The notes under the pieces are model-generated. The model ran no database searches. It had not been told where the DNA came from and saw only the letters and a list, made by a program, of their open reading frames with translations. A stretch of DNA of 64,000 nucleotides from Deefgea salmonis (lineage in GTDB: Bacteria; Pseudomonadota; Gammaproteobacteria; Burkholderiales; Chitinibacteraceae). The translations under genes were made by a program, and so were the position numbers. Of the stretch, positions 8,254 through 17,712 are shown one piece after another. Each line of letters begins with the position of its first letter. Position 1 is the stretch's first letter. Location of the stretch: NCBI RefSeq assembly GCF_020531905.1, contig NZ_JAJAWG010000001.1, positions 186,001-250,000 of the forward strand, in the 5' to 3' direction.

Positions 8254-10548
8254 ATGAAATTTAAACCTATGTACGTGCTGGTCGCAGCGGCGTTTGCCAG
8301 CATCAGCCTTGCTGCTCAAGCTTTTAGCCCTATTACAGTTCAGGATATCCGAGTTGAAGGTTTACAAAGAACCGACCCTGGGACTGTATTTAATTACCTC
8401 ACGGTTAAAGTGGGTGATAAATTTGATGAAACTCAGGCCAGTGAAGCCATTCGCGCTTTATTTGCCACTGGTTTTTTTGATGATGTTCGTATCGAAGTCG
8501 ATAAAAATGTAATCGTCATTACGGTTGAAGAGCGCCCGACAGTGGCACAAATTAATGTCAATGGCGCCAAGCTCTTAGAAAAAGAACAAGTAAAAGCGGC
8601 ATTTAAAGGCCAAAATCTGGCCGAAGGACGGATTTTTCAGCAAGAGGTGTTAGATGCTGCGGTCAATGAATTAAAGCAGCAGTATTATGCCCGAGGCCGT
8701 TACTCGGTCGATGTGAAAACCACGGTGACAAAATTAGATCGTAATCGTGTCGGGGTGCAAGTTGATATTTCCGAAGGTGATGTTGCTAAAATTAAATCAA
8801 TTAATTTTGTCGGCAATAAAGTTTACTCGCAAGATGATTTAATTAGCCAAATGTCACTGACTACGCCAACATGGATGACGTGGTATACCAAAACCGATCA
8901 ATATTCAAAACCAAAATTTGGTGCTGATTTAGAGGCGATCAAGTCACTCTATCTGGATAACGGCTATTTAAATTTTGCGATTGAATCAACACAGGTGGCT
9001 TTGTCTGAAGATAAAGCGGATGTGTTTTTAACGATTAATTTGCGTGAAGGTGATTTATATCGTACGGGTGATATTAGTTTTGCCGGTAATTTTGATTTGC
9101 CAGAGGCAGAATTAAAAGCTTTAGTTGCGGCAGAAACCGGTGAAATCTTTTCTCGCGACACCATTAATAAAACAACGGCAGCAATTTCTGATCGCCTTGG
9201 TAAAGAAGGACATGCATTTCCGAATGTAAATGCCGTACCAACGATCGATGAAACGAAAAAAACAGTTGCATTTACTTTCTTTGTTGATCCAGGCAAGAAA
9301 ACATCGGTTCGACGCGTTAATATTTATGGGAATAATTTAACCAAAGACGAAGTGCTGCGCCGTGAAGTACGCCAAATGGAGTCTGCTGAATATAATTTGG
9401 CCGACATCAAGCGAACCAAAGAGCGTTTGCAACAGCTCGATTTCTTTAGCGAAGTGAATATTGATACCCCCGTCGTACCGGAAAGTTCGGACTTGGTGGA
9501 TATGAATATTAATGTGGTTGAGAAGAAAACCGGTAATTTGAATTTTGGTGTTGGTTACGGGCAGGGCGAAGGGGCGTTATTTCAGGCTTCTGTTTCTCAG
9601 GCTAACTTCTTGGGCACTGGTAAACGATTCTCTGCTGAAGTCAATACCAGTCAAGCTTCTAAAGTATTGGCATTTGGGATGAATAATCCCTACGCCACAC
9701 CGGATGGTGTTTCTTTTGGGTGGACGGCTTATTTGCGTGATACCGATCCAGGTGTAATGGACTTAGGACAATATCGAACTGAATCTAAAGGGGTTGGCTT
9801 TAATTTTGGGATGCCAACGACTGAATATAATTCGATTGGTCTGGGTATTAATGCTGAGATTATGAATTTTCAAGTTACTGAAGAGTCGCCTGACTATGTA
9901 CTTGACTATATTAAAGAATACGGTAAAAGCGCCGCGATTTATTCTTTAAATGCGAATTGGGCTACCGATTCTCGTGATTCTGCGGTTTTCCCAACCAAAG
10001 GCTTCTTATTTAAAAGCTCTGCTGAGTTAGGTATTCCACCTTCAGATATTAATTACTATAAATTAAACTTACAGAGCCAGTATTTTTACTCATTGCCCAC
10101 GAAAAAACCATTTACATTTATGTGGAATATGGAAATGGGTTACGGTGGTTCTTATGGTGGCTCGAGTGAATATCCATTTTATAAAAACTTTTATGCCGGT
10201 GGTGTTAACTCGGTACGTGGTTATAAATCAGGTAGTTTAGGGCCGATTGATAATACTGATAACAGCATGGGTGGCTCGACGCGTTTTGTAAATAATTTTG
10301 AAATCTTTGCACCTGTTCCTGGGATGAAAGATGATAAATCAATGCGTTTGAGTGCTTTTTATGATGCCGGTAATGTTTGGGGTTATGATCAAGACATTAC
10401 TTTTAGCTCAATTCAACATTCAGTTGGTGTTGGCTTTACTTGGATTTCGCCAATTGGCCCACTGAAACTCATTTATGCACATCCGATTAATCCATCAGCG
10501 ACCGCAAAAACTGAATCTATTCAGTTCCAAATTGGCCAGCTATTTTAA
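8254..10548 (+). CDS. bamA: Outer membrane protein assembly factor BamA
   Basis: Core of the BAM complex, which folds beta-barrel proteins into the outer membrane. I start at the ATG at 8254 (764 residues). An in-frame TTG at 8239 would only add five residues in front of the signal peptide MKFKPMYVLVAAAFASISLA, with cleavage probably after AQA. The first 400 or so mature residues form five POTRA domains (starting FSPITVQDIRVEGLQR). The rest is the 16-stranded barrel. The lid-loop motif appears as VRGY in GGVNSVRGYKSGSLGP, a Tyr replacing the commoner Phe of VRGF. The protein ends in Phe, as expected for a BAM substrate. skp follows at once. Confidence 0.97.
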   Translation: MKFKPMYVLVAAAFASISLAAQAFSPITVQDIRVEGLQRTDPGTVFNYLTVKVGDKFDETQASEAIRALFATGFFDDVRIEVDKNVIVITVEERPTVAQINVNGAKLLEKEQVKAAFKGQNLAEGRIFQQEVLDAAVNELKQQYYARGRYSVDVKTTVTKLDRNRVGVQVDISEGDVAKIKSINFVGNKVYSQDDLISQMSLTTPTWMTWYTKTDQYSKPKFGADLEAIKSLYLDNGYLNFAIESTQVALSEDKADVFLTINLREGDLYRTGDISFAGNFDLPEAELKALVAAETGEIFSRDTINKTTAAISDRLGKEGHAFPNVNAVPTIDETKKTVAFTFFVDPGKKTSVRRVNIYGNNLTKDEVLRREVRQMESAEYNLADIKRTKERLQQLDFFSEVNIDTPVVPESSDLVDMNINVVEKKTGNLNFGVGYGQGEGALFQASVSQANFLGTGKRFSAEVNTSQASKVLAFGMNNPYATPDGVSFGWTAYLRDTDPGVMDLGQYRTESKGVGFNFGMPTTEYNSIGLGINAEIMNFQVTEESPDYVLDYIKEYGKSAAIYSLNANWATDSRDSAVFPTKGFLFKSSAELGIPPSDINYYKLNLQSQYFYSLPTKKPFTFMWNMEMGYGGSYGGSSEYPFYKNFYAGGVNSVRGYKSGSLGPIDNTDNSMGGSTRFVNNFEIFAPVPGMKDDKSMRLSAFYDAGNVWGYDQDITFSSIQHSVGVGFTWISPIGPLKLIYAHPINPSATAKTESIQFQIGQLF

Positions 10549-10561
10549 AGAGATGATAACC

Positions 10562-11047
10562 ATGAAGTTAATAAAATTATGGCCAATATTTTTGTTGTTC
10601 GCTGCAGCAAGTGTTTTTGCTGATACCAAAATAGGATTTGTTGATACGCAACGAATTCTACGCGAAGCATCACCAGCAGTTCGCGCTGCAAAAAAACTAG
10701 AAAAAGAATTTGAGCCGCGACGCGCTGAAATGCAAAGAGTCTCTGCTCAAGGCAAATCATTGCAACAGATTTTGGATAAAAATAATATTCCAGAAAGTGA
10801 TCGTCGTATTAAAGAGCGTGAATTGATTAAGTTGAATCAAGATTTTCAGCGTATGCAGCGTGAAATCAATGAGGATTTAAATGCTCGCCGTAATGAAGAA
10901 TTAGCGGGTTTACAAGAACGCGTTAATTTAGCGATTCGTACGGTCGCCGAAGGTGAAAAACTTGATTTGGTGGTTCAAGATGCGGTTTATCGTAATCCAA
11001 AAATTGATGTTACTGATAAAGTCTTGAAATTGTTGGTAGATAAATAA
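10562..11047 (+). CDS. skp: Periplasmic chaperone Skp (OmpH family)
   Basis: Holds unfolded outer-membrane proteins in the periplasm and delivers them to BAM. The frame is open further upstream, but the ATG at 10562 begins a clear signal peptide (MKLIKLWPIFLLFAAASVFA, cleaved before DTKIGF), giving 161 residues, the normal Skp length. The mature part starts with a beta-strand, KIGFVDTQRIL, followed by a long charged coiled coil (about residues 45-125, rich in Glu, Arg, Gln) that forms the tentacles of the trimer. It lies 13 nt after bamA and 2 nt before lpxD, the conserved order in Proteobacteria. Confidence 0.95.
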   Translation: MKLIKLWPIFLLFAAASVFADTKIGFVDTQRILREASPAVRAAKKLEKEFEPRRAEMQRVSAQGKSLQQILDKNNIPESDRRIKERELIKLNQDFQRMQREINEDLNARRNEELAGLQERVNLAIRTVAEGEKLDLVVQDAVYRNPKIDVTDKVLKLLVDK

Positions 11048-11049
11048 TC

Positions 11050-12090
11050 GTGGTTGAAACAATTAAATTGTATAAATTATCTGTATTAATTAATGCTTTG
11101 GGTGGTGAGTTACATGGCGATGATGTAGAAATTTCCGCTATTTCATCGTTAGATTCGGCAGCTAAAGGTTGTTTGTCGTTTTGTTTAGGGAATAAATTTT
11201 TAAAGCAAGCGCAAACGTGTCAAGCTTCAGCTTTAGTGCTGAAGAAATTCGAACCTCAATTGCAGTGCTCACAAATTATTATTAAAGACCCGCAGTTATT
11301 TATTGCTCGAGCTTTGTCTTTATTGCATCCTGCCCCCAAATCTAATGGGAAAATTCATCCTTCTGCTGTGATTGCGGATGATGTCTTGATTGAGCCAAGC
11401 GCTGAAATTGGTCCTTTGGTGGTGATTGAATCGGGGGCCTGTATTGGTGGTAATACGATTATTCAAGCCGGATCGGTCATTGGTCCAAATGTTAAAATTG
11501 GCTCGCATTGCTTATTGCATGCGCGCGTTGTGGTTTATGCCGATACCGAAATTGCCGATTACGTTGAGATTCACAGTGGTGCAGTGATTGGTTCTGATGG
11601 CTTTGGCAATGCTTGGGCAGGACAGGGCTGGGAAAAAATACCTCAAATTGGTAAAGTTCAGATTGGCTCGCACGTAGAAATTGGTGCAAATACGACGATA
11701 GATCGTGGGGCTTTGGACAATACCGTGATCGCGGATGGTGTGCGTTTAGATAACCAAATCCAAGTGGCGCATAACGTCACCATCGGTGCGCATACCGCCA
11801 TTGCTGCATGCACTGGCATTGCCGGCTCAACAAACATTGGCGCTAATTGCTTAATTGGTGGTGGCGTGTTGATTGCCGGTCATATTAATATTGCGGATCG
11901 GATTACTTTATTAGCGGGTAATGGCGTACCGTCTTCATTAACTGAAGCGGGGGTTTATGCCAGTGGCGTGCCCGTAATGCCCTATGCATCATGGGCGAGG
12001 AATGTATTGCAGTTTCGGCGTTTAGATGAAATGACTAAGCGTGTTAAAAAAATCGAGAAACAATGCTTAGTGAATGAATCTGAGCAGTAA
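11050..12090 (+). CDS. lpxD: UDP-3-O-acylglucosamine N-acyltransferase
   Basis: Third step of lipid A synthesis: transfers a 3-hydroxyacyl chain from acyl-ACP to the 2-amino group of UDP-3-O-acylglucosamine. GTG start at 11050, 2 nt after the skp stop. The 346 residues are a typical length. An N-terminal uridine-binding domain (about 1-100) is followed by a left-handed beta-helix built from hexapeptide repeats such as IGPLVV, IGSHCL and IGAHTA. The catalytic histidine is in [13 protein letters not shown]-terminal helix with basic residues ([11 protein letters not shown]) probably binds ACP. fabZ follows. Confidence 0.96.
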   Translation: MVETIKLYKLSVLINALGGELHGDDVEISAISSLDSAAKGCLSFCLGNKFLKQAQTCQASALVLKKFEPQLQCSQIIIKDPQLFIARALSLLHPAPKSNGKIHPSAVIADDVLIEPSAEIGPLVVIESGACIGGNTIIQAGSVIGPNVKIGSHCLLHARVVVYADTEIADYVEIHSGAVIGSDGFGNAWAGQGWEKIPQIGKVQIGSHVEIGANTTIDRGALDNTVIADGVRLDNQIQVAHNVTIGAHTAIAACTGIAGSTNIGANCLIGGGVLIAGHINIADRITLLAGNGVPSSLTEAGVYASGVPVMPYASWARNVLQFRRLDEMTKRVKKIEKQCLVNESEQ

Positions 12091-12100
12091 GGAGAAACAC

Positions 12101-12556
12101 ATGGAACCTATTGATATTGTTGGCATCATGAAGCATTTGCCACATCGCTACCCATTTTTATTAGTGGATCGTGTTTTGGAATTAGAAAAAGGAAAATCGG
12201 TTGTTGCATTGAAAAATGTATCAATGAATGAGCCATTTTTTCAAGGTCATTTTCCTAAATATCCAGTAATGCCGGGTGTGTTAATTTTAGAAGCACTAGC
12301 ACAAGCCGCAGGTATTTTAACGTTTAAAAGCATTGAACCAGCCCCGTCAGAAGATACGATTTTGTTTTACGCTGGCATTGATAATGCGCGTTTTAAGCGT
12401 CAAGTGGTTCCTGGCGATCAACTGATTTTAAAAGCTGAAATTGTGGCCAGTAAACGTGGCATTTGGAAGTACGTTGCTAAAGCCTATGTTGGCGATGAAT
12501 TAGCTTGTGAAGCTGATTTAATGTGCGCTCAGCGCGAAGTTACACCTAATACTTAA
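12101..12556 (+). CDS. fabZ: 3-hydroxyacyl-ACP dehydratase FabZ
   Basis: Dehydrates 3-hydroxyacyl-ACP in fatty acid elongation and so competes with the Lpx enzymes for the same substrate. The reading frame opens inside lpxD, but the ATG at 12101 has a near-perfect AAGGAGA at 12089-12095 and gives 151 residues, the family size. It is a hot-dog fold. [13 protein letters not shown] is at the start, then the active-site His50 in FFQGHFP and Glu64 in [11 protein letters not shown]. It lies between lpxD and lpxA, the standard arrangement that ties lipid A supply to fatty acid synthesis. Confidence 0.97.
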   Translation: MEPIDIVGIMKHLPHRYPFLLVDRVLELEKGKSVVALKNVSMNEPFFQGHFPKYPVMPGVLILEALAQAAGILTFKSIEPAPSEDTILFYAGIDNARFKRQVVPGDQLILKAEIVASKRGIWKYVAKAYVGDELACEADLMCAQREVTPNT

Positions 12557-12563
12557 GAAATAT

Positions 12564-13340
12564 ATGCCAAGAATTCATCCTACTGCGCTGGTCGATTCAA
12601 ATGCTGTTCTAGCTGATGACGTGATGATTGGTCCATATTCTATTATTGGGCCCAATGTTAAATTGTCTGCAGGCACTGTAGTTGAAGCGCATTGCGTGAT
12701 TGAAGGTCACACTCAAATTGGTGAAAATAATCTATTTCATTCTTTTTGCTCTGTTGGCTGTGTGCCACAAGATAAAAAATATAACGGCGAGCCCACCCAA
12801 TTAACGATAGGGGATCGCAATACATTTTTTCAAAATGTGACGATTTCAGTGGGAACATCGCAAGATCGTGGTCATACCATTGTTGGTAATGACAATTGGG
12901 TTATGGCTTATGCGCATATTGCGCATGATTGTATTGTGGGCAATAACGTGATTTTGGCCAATAATGCAACCTTGGCAGGTCATGTTTCTATCGGTGATTT
13001 TGTTATTTTGGGTGGATTAACCGCGGTTCATCAATTCTGTGTCATTGGTGCGCATGCGATGGCAGGTGGTGGCTCTATTATTGTGCAAGATTTACCGCCT
13101 TTTGTGATGTGTGAAGGCAATCGGGCCAGTGCTCGTAGTATTAATATTGAAGGTTTAAAACGTCGAGGGTTTAATCCTGAAGCGATTTTGGCGGTAAAAA
13201 AAGCGTATAAAATTTTGTATCGTGAAGGCATTGCTTATAGCGATGCAATCATTCAAATTCGTGAAATGGCAAAAAATGAACCGGCTTTAGATTGTTTTGT
13301 CGATTTCTTTGATCAAGCCAAACGTGGGATTGTTCGTTAA
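12564..13340 (+). CDS. lpxA: UDP-N-acetylglucosamine O-acyltransferase
   Basis: First step of lipid A synthesis: moves a 3-hydroxyacyl group from ACP to the 3-OH of UDP-GlcNAc. The 258 residues (E. coli 262) consist of a left-handed beta-helix of hexapeptide repeats (IHPTALVDSNAVLADDVMIG at the start) and a C-terminal helical part. Hallmarks are SVGCVPQDKKYNGEPTQL and the active-site histidine region MAYAHIAHDC. GGLTAVHQFCVIG and the late motif GLKRRGF are also typical. It starts 7 nt after fabZ; lpxB begins 5 nt after its stop. Confidence 0.97.
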   Translation: MPRIHPTALVDSNAVLADDVMIGPYSIIGPNVKLSAGTVVEAHCVIEGHTQIGENNLFHSFCSVGCVPQDKKYNGEPTQLTIGDRNTFFQNVTISVGTSQDRGHTIVGNDNWVMAYAHIAHDCIVGNNVILANNATLAGHVSIGDFVILGGLTAVHQFCVIGAHAMAGGGSIIVQDLPPFVMCEGNRASARSINIEGLKRRGFNPEAILAVKKAYKILYREGIAYSDAIIQIREMAKNEPALDCFVDFFDQAKRGIVR

Positions 13341-13345
13341 TACTT

Positions 13346-14530
13346 ATGAACGATCAACTGTTTACCGCCACAAAAGGGCCGCGTATTGCAATTGTTGCTG
13401 GAGAAGCTTCTGGTGACTTATTGGGCGCGGCTTTAATTCAAGCATTACTTCATCTTTTTCCAACGGCACAATTTTCTGGCGTTGCGGGTCCTAAAATGTT
13501 GGCTGCCGGTGCCAAAACGATAGAACCAATGGAAACATTGTCTGTGGGTGGGATTGTTGAGGTGATTCGGCATTTACCAAACCTGCTGAAATTGAGACGC
13601 CGCTTAGTCCGTTCGATTAAAAATGAACGGCCTGATTTGTTAATTACAATCGATGCGCCTGATTTTAATATTGGATTGGCGCGTAAAGTAAAACGCTGTG
13701 GTATTCCAACCGTTCATTATGTGAGCCCTTCGGTATGGGCTTGGCGTCCAGAGCGCATTAAAGCAATTGGCAAAGCGGTATCGCATATGCTGCTTATTTT
13801 GCCATTTGAAAAAACGATTTATCAGCAAGCCAATATTCCTGCTACTTATGTTGGTCATCCTTTGGCAGATTTAATGCCTTTAGTCGATGAACAAATTAAA
13901 ATGCGTGAAATATTAAATATTGGATCAACTAAAAAAGTAATCGCAGTTTTGCCGGGTAGTCGCCAGCGCGAAGTGAAAGTGATGGCGGCGATTTTTGTAA
14001 AAACCGCATTGCGATTGTCTGAAATGCAAACCGACATGGTTTTTTTAGTGCCTTTTATTACGCGCGAAACGCGGCAAATATTTGAAAGTGAAATTTGGCT
14101 ACAAAATGCACAGTTACTTGATTGGCGTTTGATGTTTGGTCATTCGCATGAAGCGATGATTGCATCGGATGCTATTTTATTGGCATCAGGCACGGCGGCA
14201 TTGGAGGCTATGCTGGCTAAAAAGCCAGTGGTGGTTGCATATAAAATCAGCCCTTTGACTTATAAAATAGTCAAAAGAAAGTTCTTATTGCCCTATGTCA
14301 GCTTACCCAATATTATTGCGGGTCGTTTTATTGTCCCTGAGTTTTTGCAAGATGAAGCTGAGCCCGATAATTTAGCGCAGGCATTAAATAATTATCTACT
14401 GGATAAAACCTTATCCTGTGAGTTGGCTGATGTATTTACTCAGCAGCACCAAACCTTGCAATGCAACGCTGCGGTTCGGGCTGCGGCAGCTGTGGCGCTG
14501 TTATTACCTAAAAGTGTATTAGTATGCTGA
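13346..14530 (+). CDS. lpxB: Lipid-A-disaccharide synthase
   Basis: GT19 glycosyltransferase that joins lipid X and UDP-diacylglucosamine into the lipid A disaccharide at the inner face of the inner membrane. The 394 residues match the family. Motifs in order are [28 protein letters not shown], the strongly conserved [30 protein letters not shown] and, in the C-terminal Rossmann half, [20 protein letters not shown]. It overlaps rnhB by 7 nt. Together with lpxD, fabZ and lpxA it completes the early Raetz-pathway block of this cluster. Confidence 0.97.
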   Translation: MNDQLFTATKGPRIAIVAGEASGDLLGAALIQALLHLFPTAQFSGVAGPKMLAAGAKTIEPMETLSVGGIVEVIRHLPNLLKLRRRLVRSIKNERPDLLITIDAPDFNIGLARKVKRCGIPTVHYVSPSVWAWRPERIKAIGKAVSHMLLILPFEKTIYQQANIPATYVGHPLADLMPLVDEQIKMREILNIGSTKKVIAVLPGSRQREVKVMAAIFVKTALRLSEMQTDMVFLVPFITRETRQIFESEIWLQNAQLLDWRLMFGHSHEAMIASDAILLASGTAALEAMLAKKPVVVAYKISPLTYKIVKRKFLLPYVSLPNIIAGRFIVPEFLQDEAEPDNLAQALNNYLLDKTLSCELADVFTQQHQTLQCNAAVRAAAAVALLLPKSVLVC

Positions 14531-15099
14531 TTTGCGGTGTGGATGAGGCTGGGCGGGGCCCATTGGTGGGGTCGGTCTTTGCAGGTGCCGTCATACTGCC
14601 CACTGAGCATACGATTAAAGGCCTGACTGATTCAAAAAAACTATCAGAAAAGCAGCGTGATCGTTTAGCTATTTGCATTAAGGAGCAAGCCATTGCTTGG
14701 GCGGTGGCCAGTGCAACTGCGGCTGAGGTGGATGATATTAATATTTTACAAGCCACTATGCTAGCGATGCAGCGTGCAGTGAGTGCTTTGTCTATTACGC
14801 CCAGTGAAGTCTTGGTCGATGGTAATCGATCCCCTATTTTCATGCTGCCTAGTCGGGCGATTATTAAAGGTGATGCAACTGAAGCGTGTATCTCCGCTGC
14901 TTCAATTTTGGCAAAAGTGAGCCGAGATGCCGAAGCGTATGCTTTGGATTTGCTGTATCCGCAATACGGTTTTGCTCAGCATAAGGGCTACGGAACGGCA
15001 AAACATTTGGCGGCACTGGCTCAATTTGGCCCTATTTCTGAACACCGTAGTTCATTTGCCCCCGTTCGAGCTGCATACGCGCAACGTCAGCTATTTTAA
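14524..15099 (+). CDS. rnhB: Ribonuclease HII
   Basis: Cuts RNA in RNA-DNA hybrids and starts removal of single ribonucleotides from DNA. The 191 residues are the normal length. The first catalytic pair is Asp7-Glu8 in [16 protein letters not shown], which also carries the GRG substrate-binding motif. Further active-site residues are in VLVDGNRSP and the region [20 protein letters not shown]. The tail HKGYGTAKH is also characteristic. It is the last gene of the lpx cluster and overlaps the end of lpxB. The next genes, motAB, begin 76 nt later. Confidence 0.97.
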   Translation: MLICGVDEAGRGPLVGSVFAGAVILPTEHTIKGLTDSKKLSEKQRDRLAICIKEQAIAWAVASATAAEVDDINILQATMLAMQRAVSALSITPSEVLVDGNRSPIFMLPSRAIIKGDATEACISAASILAKVSRDAEAYALDLLYPQYGFAQHKGYGTAKHLAALAQFGPISEHRSSFAPVRAAYAQRQLF

Positions 15100-15175
15100 A
15101 CGTTGTCGTGATCTGCTGTAACTTCTATGATGTATTGAAGTAATTTATTGTGACCGCTAACTAGGAAGCTGGCTT

Positions 15176-16036
15176 ATGTTTGTCATTATTGGCTACATTT
15201 TTATGTGCGTCTGTATTTTGGGAGCATATGTCTGGCATGGTGGTCATTTGGCAGTATTTTGGCAGCCCTCGGAAATTATTATTATTTTCGGTGGTGCAAT
15301 TGGCGGCATGATTGCGGGGTCAAGCGCGAAAGGACTGAAATTATTTACTAAAGCCCTGCCGACGATTTTCAAAGGCTCGCCATTTAATAAAGCATTTTAT
15401 ATGGATTTATTTGCTTGTCTTTTTGAATTACTCGCCAAAGTACGCAAAGAAGGCTTGATGTCGATTGAAGGCGATGTTGAAGATCCACACGCCAGTCCTA
15501 TTTTTTCTAAATATCCAAAAATTGCCCACGATCATCATGTTACCGATTTTATCTGTGACTATTTGCGCTTAATGGTAGGCGGGAATTTAAATGCGTTTGA
15601 AATCGAAAATTTAATGGATATTGAAATCGAAGCGCATCATAACGAGGCCCATGTGGCCGCAGGCATGATGGCTAAATTGGGCGATGGTTTGCCTGCATTT
15701 GGTATTGTTGCTGCGGTGATGGGGGTGGTGCATGTAATGGGTTCTTTGCATTTGCCGCCGTCTGAATTAGGTAAATTAATTGGTGCGGCATTGGTGGGTA
15801 CCTTTATGGGGATTTGGTTGGCTTATGGTTTTGTTGGGCCATTAGCCAATGTATTAGAAACCAAAATGGCTGAAGGTCATCAAGTGTTCTTAACCATTAA
15901 AGTGACATTAATTGCGAGTTTGAATGGTTATGCTCCGCAAGTTGCCGTTGAATTTGGGCGTAAAGTATTAGATTCAACTGAGCGTCCTTCGTTTAAAGAG
16001 TTAGAAGAATTTGTAAAAAACGCCAAATCTAAATAA
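15176..16036 (+). CDS. motA: Flagellar motor stator protein MotA
   Basis: Membrane subunit of the proton-driven stator that pushes on the rotor protein FliG. The 286 residues (E. coli MotA 295) show four transmembrane segments: two near the N-terminus and two after residue 170. The large cytoplasmic loop contains the charged LLAKVRKEGLMSIEGDVEDP, with the Arg and Glu that contact FliG. The conserved proline is in LGDGLPAFGIVAAVMGVVHV. It forms a pair with motB 25 nt downstream. No flagellar or chemotaxis gene is adjacent, and I saw no convincing sigma-28 promoter in the 76-nt gap upstream. The MotA rather than PomA type is inferred from the pattern of conserved segments. Confidence 0.93.
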   Translation: MFVIIGYIFMCVCILGAYVWHGGHLAVFWQPSEIIIIFGGAIGGMIAGSSAKGLKLFTKALPTIFKGSPFNKAFYMDLFACLFELLAKVRKEGLMSIEGDVEDPHASPIFSKYPKIAHDHHVTDFICDYLRLMVGGNLNAFEIENLMDIEIEAHHNEAHVAAGMMAKLGDGLPAFGIVAAVMGVVHVMGSLHLPPSELGKLIGAALVGTFMGIWLAYGFVGPLANVLETKMAEGHQVFLTIKVTLIASLNGYAPQVAVEFGRKVLDSTERPSFKELEEFVKNAKSK

Positions 16037-16061
16037 CGCAGTCCTTCAGGGTTGATAAATA

Positions 16062-16985
16062 ATGAGCGATGATTCTCAGCGCCCGATTGTTGTAAAGAAA
16101 ATTAAAAAAGGTGGCGGCGGCCATCATGGTGGAGCATGGAAAATTGCCTATGCTGACTTTGTGACGGCAATGATGGCGTTTTTTTTATTGATGTGGTTAT
16201 TGGGCTCGGTCTCTAAAGGTAATTTAAAAGGCATTTCTGATTATTTTAATAACCCGTTAAAAGTCGCCAATGCGGGTGGCTCTGGATCGGGTGATGCCGA
16301 CTCTTTGATTCAAGGCGGTGGCAATGACATTACCAAGCAAGCGGGGCAAGTGAATAAAGGTGCCCCACCGACGCAAACCGAAGCGGCAAAAGATAAAAAA
16401 AGACTCAGTGAATTAAAGCAAAGATTTGAAGCTTTAATGAACGACAAAATGAAACAAAACACCAATCTAGGTCAGTATAAAAATCAGATTAAATTGGATA
16501 TGGTTGCCGAAGGCTTACGTATTCAGATTGTTGATGAACAAAATCGACCGATGTTTAAATCGGGTAGCTCTGAGCTTGAAGAGTATGCGCATGGTGTTTT
16601 GCAAGAAATCGCGCAATTACTCAATGAAGTGCCCAATACGGTTTCTTTAGCCGGTCACACCGACGGTACGCAATTTGCGGGCGGGGCTGCAGGGTTTACC
16701 AATTGGGAATTGTCGTCAGAGCGGGCAAATTCATCGCGTCGCGAATTGATTCTTGGTGGCTTAGATCCAGAAAAGGTGTTGCGAGTGAATGGGTTTGGCG
16801 ATGTCATTCCACTGGATAAAGGCAATGTCTATAACCCAGTCAACCGTCGAATTAGTATCGTGGTACTCAATCGCGATGCGGAAACCGATATTCGTCGTCA
16901 GGCAGGGCAAAATGAAGATGCTGCTGAGCCTGCTGCAGCGGTGAAAGAAGGCTTTATCAATCCAATAAAAAAACCTACGCAGTAG
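16062..16985 (+). CDS. motB: Flagellar motor stator protein MotB
   Basis: Stator subunit that anchors MotA to peptidoglycan and carries the proton-binding site. The 307 residues are the same size as E. coli MotB (308). A short basic cytoplasmic start (IVVKKIKKGGGGHHGG) is followed by one transmembrane helix with the essential Asp32 (AYADFVTAMMAFFLLMWLL). The plug and linker, rich in Gly, Lys and Gln, follow. The C-terminal OmpA-like peptidoglycan-binding domain (about 150-280) contains VSLAGHTDGTQF, NWELSSERANSSR and NPVNRRISIVVL. A methyltransferase gene begins 1 nt after its stop. Confidence 0.95.
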   Translation: MSDDSQRPIVVKKIKKGGGGHHGGAWKIAYADFVTAMMAFFLLMWLLGSVSKGNLKGISDYFNNPLKVANAGGSGSGDADSLIQGGGNDITKQAGQVNKGAPPTQTEAAKDKKRLSELKQRFEALMNDKMKQNTNLGQYKNQIKLDMVAEGLRIQIVDEQNRPMFKSGSSELEEYAHGVLQEIAQLLNEVPNTVSLAGHTDGTQFAGGAAGFTNWELSSERANSSRRELILGGLDPEKVLRVNGFGDVIPLDKGNVYNPVNRRISIVVLNRDAETDIRRQAGQNEDAAEPAAAVKEGFINPIKKPTQ

Positions 16986-16986
16986 T

Positions 16987-17712
16987 ATGTCAGTCAGAAC
17001 TTGGCCACAAAGTGCTATTTTTTTGCTAATTACATTAGTCTCTTTGCTATTACTTTTCCCGCTCAGCCATTTTTTTAGTCCTTTGGCCGCGACGATGGTT
17101 ATTCCATTGACGGCGTTTATCGCTGCGTATGTCTTGCATGACCGTTTCTGGTGGAAATGGATGCATTTATGCTTTTTACCGCTGTTGATTGTTTGTTCTC
17201 AATTTGACATTCAATCGTATTGGTATTTGCTGGCCTTGTTGTTGTGCTGGTTTATTTTTGGCCGAGTGATGATTTCACGCGTGCCTTTGTATTTAAGTAA
17301 CCGCGCCGCTTTGCAGCAGTTGCAGGGTATCGTGCCAGAGCAGGCCAATTTCTTAGATATTGGCGCAGGTACTGGCACTGTTTTGCATTATTTGGCCCAG
17401 CATCGAGCCGATTTAAACTTAAGTGGTGTGGAGTATGCAAAAGGGCCTTGGCTGTTGGGAAAAATACGGTTGCCTGCCAAGGTTGCATGGCTCAATGTGG
17501 ATTACAAAAATGTCGACTTAGGCGCTTTTGAGTGTGTCTATGCTTTTTTGTCCTCAGCGGCGATGCCTGATTTATGGCAGCAAGCCGTACAGCAAATGCG
17601 CCCCGGCACTTTGTTTATTAGCAATACTTTTGTGGTTCCAGAAATTCCTGCGGATCAAGTGATCGATTTAAATGATTGGAAAGACGGTAAGCTTTTCCTA
17701 TGGCGAATGTAA
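16987..17712 (+). CDS. Membrane-anchored class I SAM-dependent methyltransferase
   Basis: The first 95 or so residues hold three to four hydrophobic segments (FLLITLVSLLLLFPL, then two more around 35-55 and 60-95). A soluble domain follows with SAM-binding motif I at residues 123-130 (LDIGAGTG) and an acidic residue at the end of strand 2 (LSGVEYAKGP). The motif II region reads FECVYAFLSSAAMPDLWQQ. This architecture fits an inner-membrane protein with a cytoplasmic methyltransferase domain, but the substrate cannot be read from the sequence. It begins 1 nt after motB and overlaps the next gene by 13 nt, so the four genes from motA may be one transcript. Confidence 0.75.
   Translation: MSVRTWPQSAIFLLITLVSLLLLFPLSHFFSPLAATMVIPLTAFIAAYVLHDRFWWKWMHLCFLPLLIVCSQFDIQSYWYLLALLLCWFIFGRVMISRVPLYLSNRAALQQLQGIVPEQANFLDIGAGTGTVLHYLAQHRADLNLSGVEYAKGPWLLGKIRLPAKVAWLNVDYKNVDLGAFECVYAFLSSAAMPDLWQQAVQQMRPGTLFISNTFVVPEIPADQVIDLNDWKDGKLFLWRM

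Noticed and set aside
15100-15175. Sigma-28 promoter before motA
   Set aside because: No TAAA-N15-GCCGATAA-like match; only weak sigma-70-like hexamers are seen.
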